NCBI RefSeq assembly: GCF_023078475.1
Contig: NZ_CP095741.1
Location: 1,488,001-1,552,000, forward strand
Origin: Luteibacter aegosomaticola
Lineage (GTDB): Bacteria; Pseudomonadota; Gammaproteobacteria; Xanthomonadales; Rhodanobacteraceae
Length of the DNA stretch: 64,000 nucleotides
Direction of reading: 5' to 3'
Part shown: positions 36,263 through 45,715 of the stretch, piece by piece
Position numbering within the stretch: the stretch's first letter is position 1
Layout: every line of letters starts with the position of its first letter
Position numbers and translations under genes: made by a program
Notes under the pieces: generated by a model
Databases searched by the model: none
What the model saw: the letters and a program-made list of their open reading frames with translations, nothing else
What the model was told of the DNA's origin: nothing

Positions 36263-37654
36263 ATGGCAACCCCGGACCTGCCGACGCTCCCGTTTACCTA
36301 CGCACAGTGGAAAAAAGACACCGACCTCAAGGTGTCGCTCACCGACCCGACGGGCAAGGCGAAGTTCGGCGTGCTCGATAAAGCCGTCGAGGCCTATGCG
36401 GAGGTGCCCTCGCCAGCGGCGTTGACGTCGGTACGCGACGCACTCCTCGACTGGACCACGTACAAGGACAAGAGCGGCGGGCAGGACGCATGGAAGAAGA
36501 GCGATCGCAACAAGAAGCTCACGATCACCGCGCTGTACAACGCCATCATCGGTACGGGCGATAACGACGCCGGCTTTGGCATCCCCGACTTCATGAGCGA
36601 GGGCATGCTCAACGCTCGTCTCGGCATCCTCTACCTGTTCGGAAACCTGTCGTGTGACGAGGGTAAGTACCGCATCATCACCAACGGCCTGCTTGATCTG
36701 AACAGCAAGGGAGATGGCGCGGTCAGCAAAGCCGTAAGGCGTTCCATCGAAGCTGACGATTGCGTCGTGCCGCCACCGAAGGGTTCGGCCGAACGGATGG
36801 CTTTGCGTGCCCGTGTGTCCAGGACATTGCAGGGTATCGCGAGCTCGGTGACCCAGGCGGTGTTCGCGCAGGTCGCCGCCGATGAGCCGGATGACGCGGA
36901 TGCGAAACTCAACGATATCTGGGAGACGATCCCGGGTGGTCTCGAGATGGTTTGCGAGCTGATCGCCGAGAAGGTGATGGACGAGATGGTGCCGTTCCTC
37001 TCCAACGGTATCGCCGCGACGACCGGGCTGCTTAAGGCCTTGCACGATGGTTCCGATCGCTTCGTCGTGTTCGTGCAGGGGCGAAAGGTGGCGCTGGTGC
37101 CGGGCGTGCCCACCACGACGCTCGACGGCATCAAGCGGGCGATGGATCACGCCGTTCTTACGGACGTATACGAGGTGCTAAAGGGTGGGGGCAACCTGGC
37201 GCTCGATGGCTTGACGGCGGGCATCGCAGGCGAAATCACCGGTATTGCGTGCTCCGCGGTCGAGACGCTGGTGGCCTTCGCCCGCAAGGCGCACGATTTC
37301 TACCGCATCCGCCTGTTCCTGAATGATGCGAAGGCGCTGTGGGTACAGCGCGATCGCCCCACGTCGCTCCACCGCCAGCCGTATGCCTTCAACCGTTGGT
37401 ACCGGAAGGCGGCCATGCGTGTGCCGGTGATCCCGGTGCTTACGCTCAACAGTGGCGTCTGCGGCGACAAGATGCGCCTGCTGTGCATGTTCACGCAGGA
37501 AGGTGAAGTGATCACCCAGCAGAACTTCGACAAGGGCGTGGACTATATCGACAAGGTCAAGGGCTGGGGCTCAGCCTATCTTGCGGATAGCCCTTATGCG
37601 TTCACGAGCGGAGACAAACTCGTCGCCGAGCTGATCAAGCCAGCGAAGGTGTGA
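36263..37654 (+). CDS. Unknown 463-aa protein
   Basis: Start at 36263 (MATPDLPTLPFTYAQWKKDTDLKV) with AAGGA nine bases upstream; an ATG at 36221 is the alternative. I do not recognise the family. Visible: no signal peptide; a soluble N-terminal half rich in Asp/Lys; a mid-region helix pair (PGGLEMVCELIAEKVMDEMV, FLSNGIAATTGLLKAL); a small-residue-rich stretch (GGNLALDGLTAGIAGEITGIA) that could insert in membranes; and a C-terminal part with YAFNRWYRKAAMRVPVIPVL. The layout (soluble head, amphipathic hydrophobic middle, no export signal) recalls contact-dependent effectors or their associated proteins, but that is only an impression. Its stop abuts that of the convergent DUF4105 gene with no gap (TGATCA). 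Confidence 0.7.
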   Translation: MATPDLPTLPFTYAQWKKDTDLKVSLTDPTGKAKFGVLDKAVEAYAEVPSPAALTSVRDALLDWTTYKDKSGGQDAWKKSDRNKKLTITALYNAIIGTGDNDAGFGIPDFMSEGMLNARLGILYLFGNLSCDEGKYRIITNGLLDLNSKGDGAVSKAVRRSIEADDCVVPPPKGSAERMALRARVSRTLQGIASSVTQAVFAQVAADEPDDADAKLNDIWETIPGGLEMVCELIAEKVMDEMVPFLSNGIAATTGLLKALHDGSDRFVVFVQGRKVALVPGVPTTTLDGIKRAMDHAVLTDVYEVLKGGGNLALDGLTAGIAGEITGIACSAVETLVAFARKAHDFYRIRLFLNDAKALWVQRDRPTSLHRQPYAFNRWYRKAAMRVPVIPVLTLNSGVCGDKMRLLCMFTQEGEVITQQNFDKGVDYIDKVKGWGSAYLADSPYAFTSGDKLVAELIKPAKV

Positions 37655-38854
37655 TCAATCGTGCCGGCGGCAGAGGCTTGCGAATAGCGCGGCCCAGCAG
37701 GGCAGGGCAAACAGCAGCCACGGCATGTTCCGTTGCGGGAAATCCGGCCACAGGTGCAACAGCAGGCCGATAACGCAGGCGGCAAAGCTGATGCCGGTGA
37801 CTCGCGAAGCGAGCCGGCTCAGCGGGCGGCCGGCACGGCGCAGGCGCCAGATGCCCGGGATGATCAGCAGCGCGAACGGCTGGTAGGCAAGCAGGTTGAA
37901 GTTGCCCCACGCCGAACGGTGCAGGGTCAGCGTCCACAGCCCGAGCATGAACAGCCCTGCCAACCCCGCGAAGACAGCGAAGAGCGTGCCGGCGGCGACA
38001 AAAATGCCGCGGGCCACGCGGCGGCGGGTAAGCGCGGGCAGCGCGAGCGGGATGGCCAGCACGATGCCGGCCGCCAGCAGCGGCCAACGCAGGTCGGGTG
38101 CCTTTTCCGGCGGCGGCACCAGGGTGGTATCGGCCAGGTCGTCCTCGTGGCTTACGAGCGGCTTGCCGTCGATCTGGGTAGTGCGGACGAGTGCCTCCAG
38201 TTCCATGGGCAGGAAGGCCTCGCGCCACGCGTTCATCGGCTGGTCGGCGAAGGGGCCGAGGCCGAGATCCATGGCGAGCATAAGCCACGCCTGGTTGCTC
38301 ATCAGGCGCGCCGTCTGCTCGCGATAGGTCATGCGGCCGGGCTGGCTGCGCCACTGACGATCGAGGGCGCCGCCCAGTGCGGCATCGAGCACGTCGCGTA
38401 CGCGGGTGGTGCAGTTGTCGACGTAGTAGTCGTAGTTGTAGCCCGCGTTCTCGGGGCGGATGTTCCAAAGCAGGAACTGGCGCACGCTGGCCTTCTGCTC
38501 ATCAGTGAGAGCGAGCACCTGGCGGTGCACATAACGGCCTTCGCTCTTGTAGAACGCCACGTCCGATGCCGTGGTTTCCCCATCCATGCGGTACGCCATG
38601 ATGCCGCGCGCGAAATTCAGGATGAAGCCATCCTGGTCGAAATCGAACACGCCGTAATTGAACGCGATGGCTTCGCCGCTGACGGTGTCTTTTACTTCCA
38701 GTGCGTCGTGGCCAAAGCGCTCCCAATAGATATCGCCGGGACCGTAGGTCATCAGCGAGATCTCGAGGTTCGACGCCGGCGCATCGACGATGCCGGCGCG
38801 GGCCAGCGAGGGCATGAGGCAAAGAGCGAGGAGTAGAAGCAAAGCGTGGCGCAT
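37655..38854 (-). CDS. DUF4105 (Lnb N-terminal domain) inner-membrane protein
   Basis: The protein has 399 aa. Signal peptide MRHALLLLLALCLMPSLARA. A periplasmic DUF4105 domain (about 25-250) carries His49 in ERFGHDAL and Cys148 in DNCTTRVRD, the conserved His/Cys pair of the family. After about residue 260 come roughly five hydrophobic helices (for example GIFVAAGTLFAVFAGLAGLF and VTGISFAACVIGLLL). Pfam calls the domain Lnb_N because a Bacteroides member was shown to N-acylate lipoproteins. It lies downstream of miaB-phoH-ybeY-corC on the same strand, where enterobacteria carry lnt. Whether it acylates lipoproteins here is open; a second lnt elsewhere cannot be excluded. A 95-bp repeat separates it from corC. 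Confidence 0.85.
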   Translation of the reverse strand: MRHALLLLLALCLMPSLARAGIVDAPASNLEISLMTYGPGDIYWERFGHDALEVKDTVSGEAIAFNYGVFDFDQDGFILNFARGIMAYRMDGETTASDVAFYKSEGRYVHRQVLALTDEQKASVRQFLLWNIRPENAGYNYDYYVDNCTTRVRDVLDAALGGALDRQWRSQPGRMTYREQTARLMSNQAWLMLAMDLGLGPFADQPMNAWREAFLPMELEALVRTTQIDGKPLVSHEDDLADTTLVPPPEKAPDLRWPLLAAGIVLAIPLALPALTRRRVARGIFVAAGTLFAVFAGLAGLFMLGLWTLTLHRSAWGNFNLLAYQPFALLIIPGIWRLRRAGRPLSRLASRVTGISFAACVIGLLLHLWPDFPQRNMPWLLFALPCWAALFASLCRRHD

Positions 38855-38878
38855 GGCGCGTCGGTTTCCATTGATCTT

Positions 38879-38973
38879 GTAGGAGCCCACCCTGTGGGCG
38901 ACATTTTTCGCGACGCAGCCGCAGGGCCGGTGGCGATTCGGCGAAAGGCGTCGCCCACAGGGTGGGCTCCTAC
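38879..38973. repeat. 95-bp paired palindromic repeat, GTAGGAGCCCACC family
   Basis: Full 95-bp copy between corC and the DUF4105 gene, with inner flanks ATTTTTCGCG and GCGAAAGGC. Confidence 0.88.
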
Positions 38974-38980
38974 GGGGTGT

Positions 38981-39832
38981 TCAGCTTTCGCCGGACACGC
39001 GGGTTACATGAAACTGTTGCACGCGGCGGTCATCGGCTTCCGTGACGCGGAACTGGAAATCGCCGATGGTGATTTCTTCGCCGACGCTTGGCAGGTGGCC
39101 GAACTCGGACGTGACCATGCCGCCGATGGTGTCGAACTCTTCATCGGAGTAATGCGCGCCGGTTTCTTCGTTGAAGTCCGCGATGGGCGTGAGCGCGCTC
39201 ACCGTGAGCGCGCCATTATCGAGCGGCTGCACCAGGATCGGATCTTCTTCGTCATCGTGCTCGTCGTCGATCTCGCCGACGATCTGTTCCAGCACGTCTT
39301 CGATCGTGATGAGGCCGGCGACACCACCGTATTCATCCACCACCAGCGCCATGTGGTTGCGCGTAAGGCGGAACTCCGCCAGCAGCACGTTCAGGCGCAT
39401 GGATTCGGGGATGAGCACCGCAGGGCGCAGCAGGCCGCGGATATCGTTGCACTCAGCCTTGCCGAAGTACTTCAGCAAATCCTTCGCGAGGAGGATGCCA
39501 AGCACCTCATCCTTGTCTTCGCCGTGCACGGGGAAGCGCGAATGGCCAGACTCGACGACCGCCGCCAGGATATCGGGGAGGGGAGCTTCGACCGGGAGGC
39601 TGACGATCTGGGCCCGGGGCACCATGACATCGTCGACGCTGAGTTCGGTCACCTTGATCGCACCCTCGACCATGGTCAGGGTGTCGTTGGAGAGGAGGCC
39701 ATTGACCTGTGCGGTGCGCAGCTCCTCGATCAGCTCACCGCGGTTGCGCGGCTCGCTCGAAAACAGATGGCCCAGTCGGTCCCACCACGATCGGTGAGCC
39801 GGGCCGTTGGTACTACCAGGGTCCTCGTTCAT
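38981..39832 (-). CDS. corC: CorC/HlyC-type CBS-domain protein (YbeX)
   Basis: The protein has 283 aa. Two CBS domains (about 65-190) with DDVMVPRAQIV and ALVVDEYGGVAGLITIEDVLEQIVGEI, then the CorC_HlyC (transporter-associated) domain (about 205-283) with FDTIGGMV and RVTEADDRRV. An acidic stretch DDEHDDEEDP links them. There is no membrane segment, so it is the short soluble form. It was described as a Mg2+/Co2+ efflux accessory, and E. coli YbeX is tied to Mg2+ homeostasis and ribosome maturation. It follows ybeY as in the E. coli ybeZYX cluster. Confidence 0.92.
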   Translation of the reverse strand: MNEDPGSTNGPAHRSWWDRLGHLFSSEPRNRGELIEELRTAQVNGLLSNDTLTMVEGAIKVTELSVDDVMVPRAQIVSLPVEAPLPDILAAVVESGHSRFPVHGEDKDEVLGILLAKDLLKYFGKAECNDIRGLLRPAVLIPESMRLNVLLAEFRLTRNHMALVVDEYGGVAGLITIEDVLEQIVGEIDDEHDDEEDPILVQPLDNGALTVSALTPIADFNEETGAHYSDEEFDTIGGMVTSEFGHLPSVGEEITIGDFQFRVTEADDRRVQQFHVTRVSGES

Positions 39833-39942
39833 TACTCTTTGATGTTCGGCCCAAACCGGGCGGAAGGGTCAGTCTACTGGAATTTCCATGACGGTTCAGG
39901 GGATGCGGCCCGATGCCCCGCATGCCTGCCCTCGCCGCCGCT

Positions 39943-39967
39943 GTAGGAGCGCGCTTGCGCGCGATCC
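39943..39967. repeat. Half-copy of the GCGCGCTTGCGCGC repeat
   Basis: One arm only (GTAGGAGCGCGCTTGCGCGC plus GATCC), between ybeY and corC, without an inverted partner. Confidence 0.7.
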
Positions 39968-39994
39968 GCCGGGAGGCGGCATGGCGCACCGGGG

Positions 39995-40462
39995 TCAGGG
40001 GGCTACGTACGGGTCCGCGATGCCCAGGCCGGCCAGCACCTTGGTCTCCAGAGCCTCCATTTCCTCGGCCTCGGCGTCCTCGATGTGGTCGAAGCCCAGC
40101 AGGTGCAGGGTGCCGTGGATGGTGAGGTGGGCCCAGTGGTCGTTGGGCTTCTTGCCCTGCTCGGCGGCCTCACGGGCCACGACGGGGGCGCAGATGACCA
40201 GGTCGCCGATCAGCGGCAGGTCCACGCCCGGGGGCAGGTCGGCCTCGAACGAAAGCACGTTGGTCGCGTAATCGCGGCCCCGGTACTGCAGGTTCAGGGC
40301 CTGGCCTTCCTCGGCATCGACAATCCGGATGGCGACCTCGGTGGCCTTGCGCCGGCGGGCGCCCTTCAGCGCCACCTCGACCCAGCGGCGGAAGCTCGCG
40401 GCCGAGGGGATGCCCTTGCGCGAGGCGGTGGCGTAGCCGACGGCGACATCGACCTGGCTCAC
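39995..40462 (-). CDS. ybeY: Endoribonuclease YbeY (rRNA maturation factor)
   Basis: The protein has 155 aa. The zinc site is complete: H116-GTL-H120-LLGFD-H126. The preceding [11 protein letters not shown] and GDLVIC motifs are typical. The GTG start at 40462 overlaps the phoH stop (GTGA), so translation is coupled. YbeY is a single-strand RNase needed for 16S rRNA 3'-end maturation and ribosome quality control. It sits between phoH and corC as in most proteobacteria. Confidence 0.95.
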   Translation of the reverse strand: MSQVDVAVGYATASRKGIPSAASFRRWVEVALKGARRRKATEVAIRIVDAEEGQALNLQYRGRDYATNVLSFEADLPPGVDLPLIGDLVICAPVVAREAAEQGKKPNDHWAHLTIHGTLHLLGFDHIEDAEAEEMEALETKVLAGLGIADPYVAP

Positions 40463-41442
40463 GGCGTCTCGTCCGCTTTCTGTTCGAACGCCTCGTACGC
40501 GCGCACGATCTTGGCGACCAGCGGGTGGCGGACCACGTCGCGGGAGGTGAAGAAGGTGAAGCTGATGCCGTCCACGCCGCGCAACACCTCGATGGCGTGG
40601 CGCAGGCCCGAGCGGATGTGCCGGGGCAGGTCCACCTGCGAGACGTCGCCGGTGATGACCGCGACCGAGCCAAAGCCGATGCGGGTCAGGAACATCTTCA
40701 TCTGCTCAACGGTGGTGTTCTGCGCTTCGTCGAGGATCACGTACGAATCGTTGAGCGTGCGGCCGCGCATATACGCCAGCGGGGCGATCTCGATGACGTT
40801 GCGTTCGATGAGCTTGGCGACCTTTTCAAAGCCGACCATCTCGTACAGCGCGTCGTACAGCGGGCGCAGGTAGGGGTCGATCTTCTGGCTGAGGTCGCCG
40901 GGCAGGAAGCCGAGCTTCTCGCCGGCTTCCACCGCCGGGCGCACCAGCAGGATGCGCTGTACGCGACTGGCCTCGAGCGCTTCGACCGCGCTGGCCACGG
41001 CCAGGTAGGTCTTGCCGGTGCCGGCAGGGCCGACGCCGAAGTTGATGTCATGGGTGTTGATGGCGTGCAGGTAGCGGGCCTGGTTGGGGCCGCGGCCCTT
41101 GATCACGCCGCGCTTCACCTTGATGACCACTTCCTGCGCGGACTCGGCGGCTTCCGCGTTCAGCGCATCGATGCCCGATTCGGCCAGACGCGTGTTGATC
41201 GACTGGCCGTTGAGGGTTTCGCTGGCGGTAGCTTCGTAGAGCGAGCGCAGCACCTGTTCGCCTGCTTTCGCGGAGGCTTCGTCGCCGATCACGCGGAAGA
41301 TGTTGCCGCGGTGGTCGATCTCGATGCCCAGGCGCAGCTCGATCTGGCGGACATGCTCGTCGAGCGGGCCGCAGAGGTTGGCAAGGCGGGCGTTGTCCTC
41401 GGGATCGAGGGCGAAATCACGCTGGGAAAGACCTGAGTTCAT
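40459..41442 (-). CDS. phoH: PhoH-family ATPase (YbeZ)
   Basis: The protein has 327 aa. An N-terminal KH-like part (to about 100) precedes the P-loop GPAGTGKT at 138-145 and Walker B VILDEAQN (about 235-242), with the sensor-like [12 protein letters not shown] after it. A cytoplasmic ATPase/RNA helicase-type protein that works with YbeY in rRNA processing. The start at 41442 (MNSGLSQRD) lies 139 bases after the miaB stop, with a 95-bp repeat in between. Its stop overlaps the ybeY start. Confidence 0.95.
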   Translation of the reverse strand: MNSGLSQRDFALDPEDNARLANLCGPLDEHVRQIELRLGIEIDHRGNIFRVIGDEASAKAGEQVLRSLYEATASETLNGQSINTRLAESGIDALNAEAAESAQEVVIKVKRGVIKGRGPNQARYLHAINTHDINFGVGPAGTGKTYLAVASAVEALEASRVQRILLVRPAVEAGEKLGFLPGDLSQKIDPYLRPLYDALYEMVGFEKVAKLIERNVIEIAPLAYMRGRTLNDSYVILDEAQNTTVEQMKMFLTRIGFGSVAVITGDVSQVDLPRHIRSGLRHAIEVLRGVDGISFTFFTSRDVVRHPLVAKIVRAYEAFEQKADETP

Positions 41443-41479
41443 AGTGCCCTGATAAACGATGGTTAGCTGGCTGCATTCT

Positions 41480-41574
41480 GTAGGAGCCCACCCTGTGGGC
41501 GACGTCTTTGGCCTCACCGCTACAGGCCCTGGGGCGTTATCGCGAACGGCGTCGCCCACAGGGTGGGCTCCTAC
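41480..41574. repeat. 95-bp paired palindromic repeat, GTAGGAGCCCACC family
   Basis: Full copy inside the presumed miaB-phoH transcription unit. It ends seven bases before the miaB stop codon. Such elements can act as mRNA hairpins that protect or attenuate. Confidence 0.88.
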
Positions 41575-41581
41575 GGGGGCG

Positions 41582-42931
41582 TTACGACGCGAGGGCGACC
41601 TCGTCATCGAGGCGCACGCGGCCGCGCAGCGAGTTGGTCATGGCTTCGGTGATCACCACGTCGACGAACTGGCCGATCATCCGCACGTGGCCGGGGAAGT
41701 TCACGAAGCGCATGTTCTCGGTGCGGCCGGTCATCTCGCTGGCGTTTTTGCGGCTGACCTTTTCCACCAGCACGCGCTGCACCGTACCCACCATGGCCTC
41801 GTTGATCTTGCGCGCGTTCTCGTTGATCGCGGCCTGCAGGCGGGTGAGGCGGGCGTGCTTTTCCTCGGCGGGCGTATCGTCCGCGAGATTCGCGGCCGGG
41901 GTGCCGGGGCGCGAGGAGAAGATGAAGGAGAAGCTCTGGTCGAAGCCGATGTCGTCGATCAGCTTCATGGTCTTCTGGAAGTCGTCTTCCGTTTCGCCGG
42001 GGAAGCCCACGATGAAGTCGGAGGAGATGCAGATATCCGGGCGCACCGCACGGAGCTTGCGGATCTTCTGCTTGAATTCGAGCGCCGTGTAACCGCGCTT
42101 CATGGCCGACAGGATGCGATCGGAGCCGGCCTGGACGGGCAGGTGCAGGTAATTGCACAACTGCGGCACGTTGGCATAGGCCTCGATCAGCGAATCGGAG
42201 AACTCGAGCGGGTGCGAGGTGGTGAAGCGGATGCGGCCGATGCCTTCGATCTGCGCGATGGCGTGGATCAGCACGGCCAGGTCGGCCACGCTGCCATCGT
42301 GCATCGGGCCACGGTAAGCGTTGACGTTCTGGCCGAGCAGGTTCACTTCGCGCACGCCCTGTTCGGCGAGCTGCGCCACCTCGACGATGACGTCGTCGAA
42401 CGGGCGGCTGATCTCTTCGCCGCGGGTGTAGGGCACGACGCAGTACGAGCAGTACTTCGAGCAACCTTCCATGATCGAGACGAAGGCGGTGGGGCCTTCG
42501 GCGCGCGGTTCCGGCAGGCGGTCGAACTTCTCGATTTCCGGGAAGCTGATATCGACCTGCGCCTTGCCGCTGCTGCGCTGCGCTTCGATCATTTCCGGCA
42601 GGCGATGCAGGGTCTGCGGGCCGAACACCAGATCGACGTAGGGCGCGCGCTTCAGGATGGCATCGCCTTCCTGCGACGCGACACAACCACCCACGCCGAT
42701 AAGCACGGGCTTGCCGTTGTTCTTGTGCGCCTTCCACTTGCCGAGCTGGCTGAAGACCTTTTCCTGCGCCTTCTCGCGGATGGAGCAGGTGTTGACCAGG
42801 ATGACGTCGGCTTCCGATTCGTCCTGGGTAAGTTCCAGCCCATGGGAGGCGAGGAGCACGTCGGCCATCTTGGTCGAGTCGTACTCGTTCATCTGGCAGC
42901 CGTGGGTCTTGATGAAAAGCTTGCCGCTCAT
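41582..42931 (-). CDS. miaB: tRNA-2-methylthio-N6-dimethylallyladenosine synthase MiaB
   Basis: The protein has 449 aa. Order: UPF0004 domain with the first iron-sulfur site ([25 protein letters not shown]), radical-SAM domain with [17 protein letters not shown] carrying the CxxxCxxC cluster, then the TRAM domain with the C-terminal [10 protein letters not shown]. MiaB methylthiolates i6A37 in tRNAs reading UNN codons. It heads the miaB-phoH-ybeY-corC cluster. The 160-base region to the divergent transglycosylase gene contains a CRP-like palindrome. Confidence 0.96.
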   Translation of the reverse strand: MSGKLFIKTHGCQMNEYDSTKMADVLLASHGLELTQDESEADVILVNTCSIREKAQEKVFSQLGKWKAHKNNGKPVLIGVGGCVASQEGDAILKRAPYVDLVFGPQTLHRLPEMIEAQRSSGKAQVDISFPEIEKFDRLPEPRAEGPTAFVSIMEGCSKYCSYCVVPYTRGEEISRPFDDVIVEVAQLAEQGVREVNLLGQNVNAYRGPMHDGSVADLAVLIHAIAQIEGIGRIRFTTSHPLEFSDSLIEAYANVPQLCNYLHLPVQAGSDRILSAMKRGYTALEFKQKIRKLRAVRPDICISSDFIVGFPGETEDDFQKTMKLIDDIGFDQSFSFIFSSRPGTPAANLADDTPAEEKHARLTRLQAAINENARKINEAMVGTVQRVLVEKVSRKNASEMTGRTENMRFVNFPGHVRMIGQFVDVVITEAMTNSLRGRVRLDDEVALAS

Positions 42932-43028
42932 GGGGCTTGGGTACCGTGTTGCATGGCCTATTACCGAACCGCGCAGTTTACGCCGGGGGCGGCGTCGACG
43001 CCAGATGGCCGCCATGGATCAATGACTT

Positions 43029-43044
43029 GCGTGAAGAACGTCAC
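43029..43044. promoter_or_regulatory. CRP/Clp-like palindrome between miaB and the transglycosylase
   Basis: CGTGAAGAACGTCACG contains GTGA-N6-TCAC, the core of the CRP consensus TGTGA-N6-TCACA. It lies 98 bases from the miaB start and 48 from the transglycosylase start. Xanthomonads use the CRP homologue Clp, so regulation of either gene is possible. A match of this size can also arise by chance. Confidence 0.35.
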
Positions 43045-43091
43045 GTTGTTCGCCCTTGCTGGCGGGGCGGCCGTGGCGGACAATCCCGTCC

Positions 43092-44363
43092 ATGGTTGAC
43101 GACGCGACGCCAGGGGAAAGCGCCGGCCATCACGCCCGCCGTTTCCTTGCCTTCCGGCCGGTCCTGCAAAGGGCCGCGGTGTTCTGCGCGCTGGCCCTGG
43201 GCCTGGTGTCCGGGCCGGCGGCGGCCGGAAGCCTGTATCGCTGCACCGGCAGCACGGGCGAGACGGTCTTCTCCGGCAGCACGGCGGGCTACAAGGACTG
43301 CAAGCGGATCGGCAGTACCCCGGCAGCACGACCGGCGCACCGGGCTGGGCCTGCGCTGGGCAACGGCGCCGATCTGCCGCTGGCCGCGGCTCCGCGGCCG
43401 GAAGCTCCCGCCGCCACCGGCTCGGCCACCGCTACCGCCGTCGCGCCCGCTCCCGCATCCGGCTCCACGTCCGTTGCCACCGCCGCCACCGCACAGGCGC
43501 GCGCTTTGCCGCCCGTGGTGCCGGCGGCTTCTTTCAAGGGCGTGACCGGTGGGGTGGTGGGTCCGGACGAACCCGTGACCTCGCTGGCCGGCGTGACCGG
43601 CGGCGTGGTGACTGATGAGGAAGCTCGGGCGGAAGCGGCCAAGGCGGCGCTGCCGCCGGTGGTCGGCAAACGTGGCAGCTGGGACTACAAGGAATCGGCC
43701 TCGTCCGACCTTGCGCTGGCCCCAGCTCCGGAGGCGCCGAAGGGTTCGCGCGTGCTGCGTGGTGCGGTGTACCGGATCACCCGCGCCGACGGTGGCGTGG
43801 AGTACACGAATATTCCGCAGGCAGCGGCAGGGCACGGCGAGAGCGTGAAGATGCTCTTCACCTATATCGCCACCTGCGTGGCTTGCGACGTCCATTCGAA
43901 GATCGACTTCCGCAACGTCGCGCTGAACATCGCGGCCTTTGGCGATGCGATCCGCACGGCCAGCATCGATTACCACGTCGATGAGGCGCTCTTGCGCGCG
44001 GTGATCCACGCCGAAAGCGGCTTCAATCCTCGTGCGCTATCGATTGCCGGCGCGCAGGGCCTGATGCAGCTCATCCCGGGTACGGCCCGCGACATGGGCG
44101 TGCAGGATGTGTTCAACCCGGAACAGAACATCCGTGGTGGCGCGCGTTACCTTGCCTTGCTGCTGCAGACCTTCAACGGCAATGAGCGCCTCGCCGCCGC
44201 GGCGTACAACGCCGGCCCGGGTGCCGTGCAGCGCTATAACGGCGTACCGCCCTACGATGAAACGCAGGTTTACGTGGAGCGCGTGGGCATCCTCCGCCAG
44301 CGCTACACCGAGATCCTGAAGCGAGCGGCCACAGGCGTCCCGCTAGCCGCCCGCGGCCCGTAA
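43092..44363 (+). CDS. Lytic transglycosylase with DUF4124-like N-terminus
   Basis: The protein has 423 aa. A signal peptide follows a basic n-region (VLQRAAVFCALALGLVSGPAAA). A DUF4124-like motif comes next (GSLYRCTGSTGETVFSG), then an Ala/Pro/Thr-rich linker (about 80-190), and a C-terminal SLT domain (about 290-410) with catalytic Glu308 in HAESGFNPRALS and the motifs GLMQLIPGTA and AAAYNAGPGAV. It cleaves peptidoglycan in the periplasm with 1,6-anhydro ring formation (MltE/Slt-like group 1). A second repeated motif GVTGGVV occurs twice in the linker. The start is uncertain: no good ribosome-binding site is seen, and 43056 (TTG) is possible. Confidence 0.88.
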   Translation: MVDDATPGESAGHHARRFLAFRPVLQRAAVFCALALGLVSGPAAAGSLYRCTGSTGETVFSGSTAGYKDCKRIGSTPAARPAHRAGPALGNGADLPLAAAPRPEAPAATGSATATAVAPAPASGSTSVATAATAQARALPPVVPAASFKGVTGGVVGPDEPVTSLAGVTGGVVTDEEARAEAAKAALPPVVGKRGSWDYKESASSDLALAPAPEAPKGSRVLRGAVYRITRADGGVEYTNIPQAAAGHGESVKMLFTYIATCVACDVHSKIDFRNVALNIAAFGDAIRTASIDYHVDEALLRAVIHAESGFNPRALSIAGAQGLMQLIPGTARDMGVQDVFNPEQNIRGGARYLALLLQTFNGNERLAAAAYNAGPGAVQRYNGVPPYDETQVYVERVGILRQRYTEILKRAATGVPLAARGP

Positions 44364-44369
44364 CCCCCG

Positions 44370-44464
44370 GTAGGAGCCCACCCTGTGGGCGACATCTTTC
44401 GCGACAAGGCAACAGGACCTGTGGCGCTGAGGCGACAGATGTCGCCCACAGGGTGGGCTCCTAC
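44370..44464. repeat. 95-bp paired palindromic repeat whose end supplies a stop codon
   Basis: Full copy between the convergent transglycosylase and protease genes. The first TAG of the minus-strand arm (positions 44463-44461) is the in-frame stop codon of the protease gene. Confidence 0.9.
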
Positions 44465-45621
44465 TGGGTTTGCACGGGTGAGGTGGGTGGGCGCTGGGTC
44501 GGCACGATTGAGAGTGCGAATGGCTGGCCGTTGCGCAGGCCGGAGACGGTCACCGCGGTGCCCGGCTTCAGTGATGCCTCGTGCTTACGCAGGTCGGAGG
44601 CGTCGAGGATGTCCTCATCGCCAATCTTCAACAGCACATCGCGCTGCTGGATGCCGGAGAGGGCGGCAGGGCCGCCCGGTGAAACTTCGTTGACCACGAC
44701 GCCACGGGCGGCCGAGGGCAGGCCGCTTTCGGCCGAAACCGGCACGGGGCCGTAGTCGGCGCCGATCCAGCCGCGCACCACATGGCCCGTCTTGATGATC
44801 TGGTCGAGGACATCCCGCGCACTCTGCACCGGGATCGCGAAGCCGATGCCCTCGGCACCCACGGCCTGGCCGATGAGCGAGGTATTGATGCCCACCAGCT
44901 CACCGTGCGCGTTGACCAGCGCGCCGCCCGAGTTACCGAAGTTGATGGCGGCATCGGTCTGGATGAGGCTTTCCAGGCTCGAGAGGTTCAGCTGCCGGCC
45001 GATGGCGCTGACTATGCCCATGGTCACCGTCTGGCCGATGCCAAAGGGGTTGCCGATGGCCAGGACCACATCGCCCACGCGGGGGCGGCTCTCGGCGTCG
45101 GTCATCTTGATGGCCGGCAGGTTGCCCGCGTCCACCTTCAGGACGGCCAGGTCGGTCTCGTCATCGGAGCCCACCACCTTGGCGCTGGCCACCCGGCCGT
45201 CGTAGAGCAGCAGCTGGATGTCGTCGGCGTTGGCGATCACATGGTTGTTGGTCAAAACATAACCATCATCACTGACGATCACGCCCGAGCCGAGGTTCTG
45301 CTGGCGGCGCGTGCGAACCGGCCCGGTAGGCACGCTGAAGATGCGCTGCAACACGGGATCGGAATAGAGCTGGCGAGGCTGTTCGGTGACGAGCTTGTTC
45401 GCGTAGATATTGACGACAGACGGGGCCGCGAGGGCTACTGCATCGGCATACGACACCGGCCCTTCGGGCACCACCGGAGAGGCCGTTTCGGCATGCCCCA
45501 CGATGCGCTGCCGCAATAGTGCACCGCTGCCTGGAAAGACCAGGCCGATGACGAACGCGATGGCGAGGCCAAGCACGACAAAGCGGGCGACGAAGGCAAA
45601 CGTGCGGGCGGCTTGGTTCAT
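44461..45621 (-). CDS. DegS/DegQ-type periplasmic serine protease
   Basis: The protein has 386 aa. An N-terminal membrane anchor (FAFVARFVVLGLAIAFVIGLVF) precedes a trypsin-like domain with His127 (TNNHVIA), Asp157 (TDLAVLK) and Ser231 (GNSGGALV), then one PDZ domain (about 280-375). One PDZ domain plus an uncleaved-looking anchor fits DegS, the sigma-E pathway sensor that cleaves RseA, although AlgW-type naming is also used. The C-terminus VPTQRPPTSPVQTQ ends at a TAG lying inside a palindromic repeat. It is divergent from the petABC operon. Confidence 0.9.
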   Translation of the reverse strand: MNQAARTFAFVARFVVLGLAIAFVIGLVFPGSGALLRQRIVGHAETASPVVPEGPVSYADAVALAAPSVVNIYANKLVTEQPRQLYSDPVLQRIFSVPTGPVRTRRQQNLGSGVIVSDDGYVLTNNHVIANADDIQLLLYDGRVASAKVVGSDDETDLAVLKVDAGNLPAIKMTDAESRPRVGDVVLAIGNPFGIGQTVTMGIVSAIGRQLNLSSLESLIQTDAAINFGNSGGALVNAHGELVGINTSLIGQAVGAEGIGFAIPVQSARDVLDQIIKTGHVVRGWIGADYGPVPVSAESGLPSAARGVVVNEVSPGGPAALSGIQQRDVLLKIGDEDILDASDLRKHEASLKPGTAVTVSGLRNGQPFALSIVPTQRPPTSPVQTQ

Positions 45622-45715
45622 GGTTGGCCGAATTTTCCGCGTCCTGGCGGGGAGTTAGCTGCCCTGTCTTTACAAGTGGCAGGGGTTTGTTCACTTTATT
45701 GTACGTGGCTAGTGC

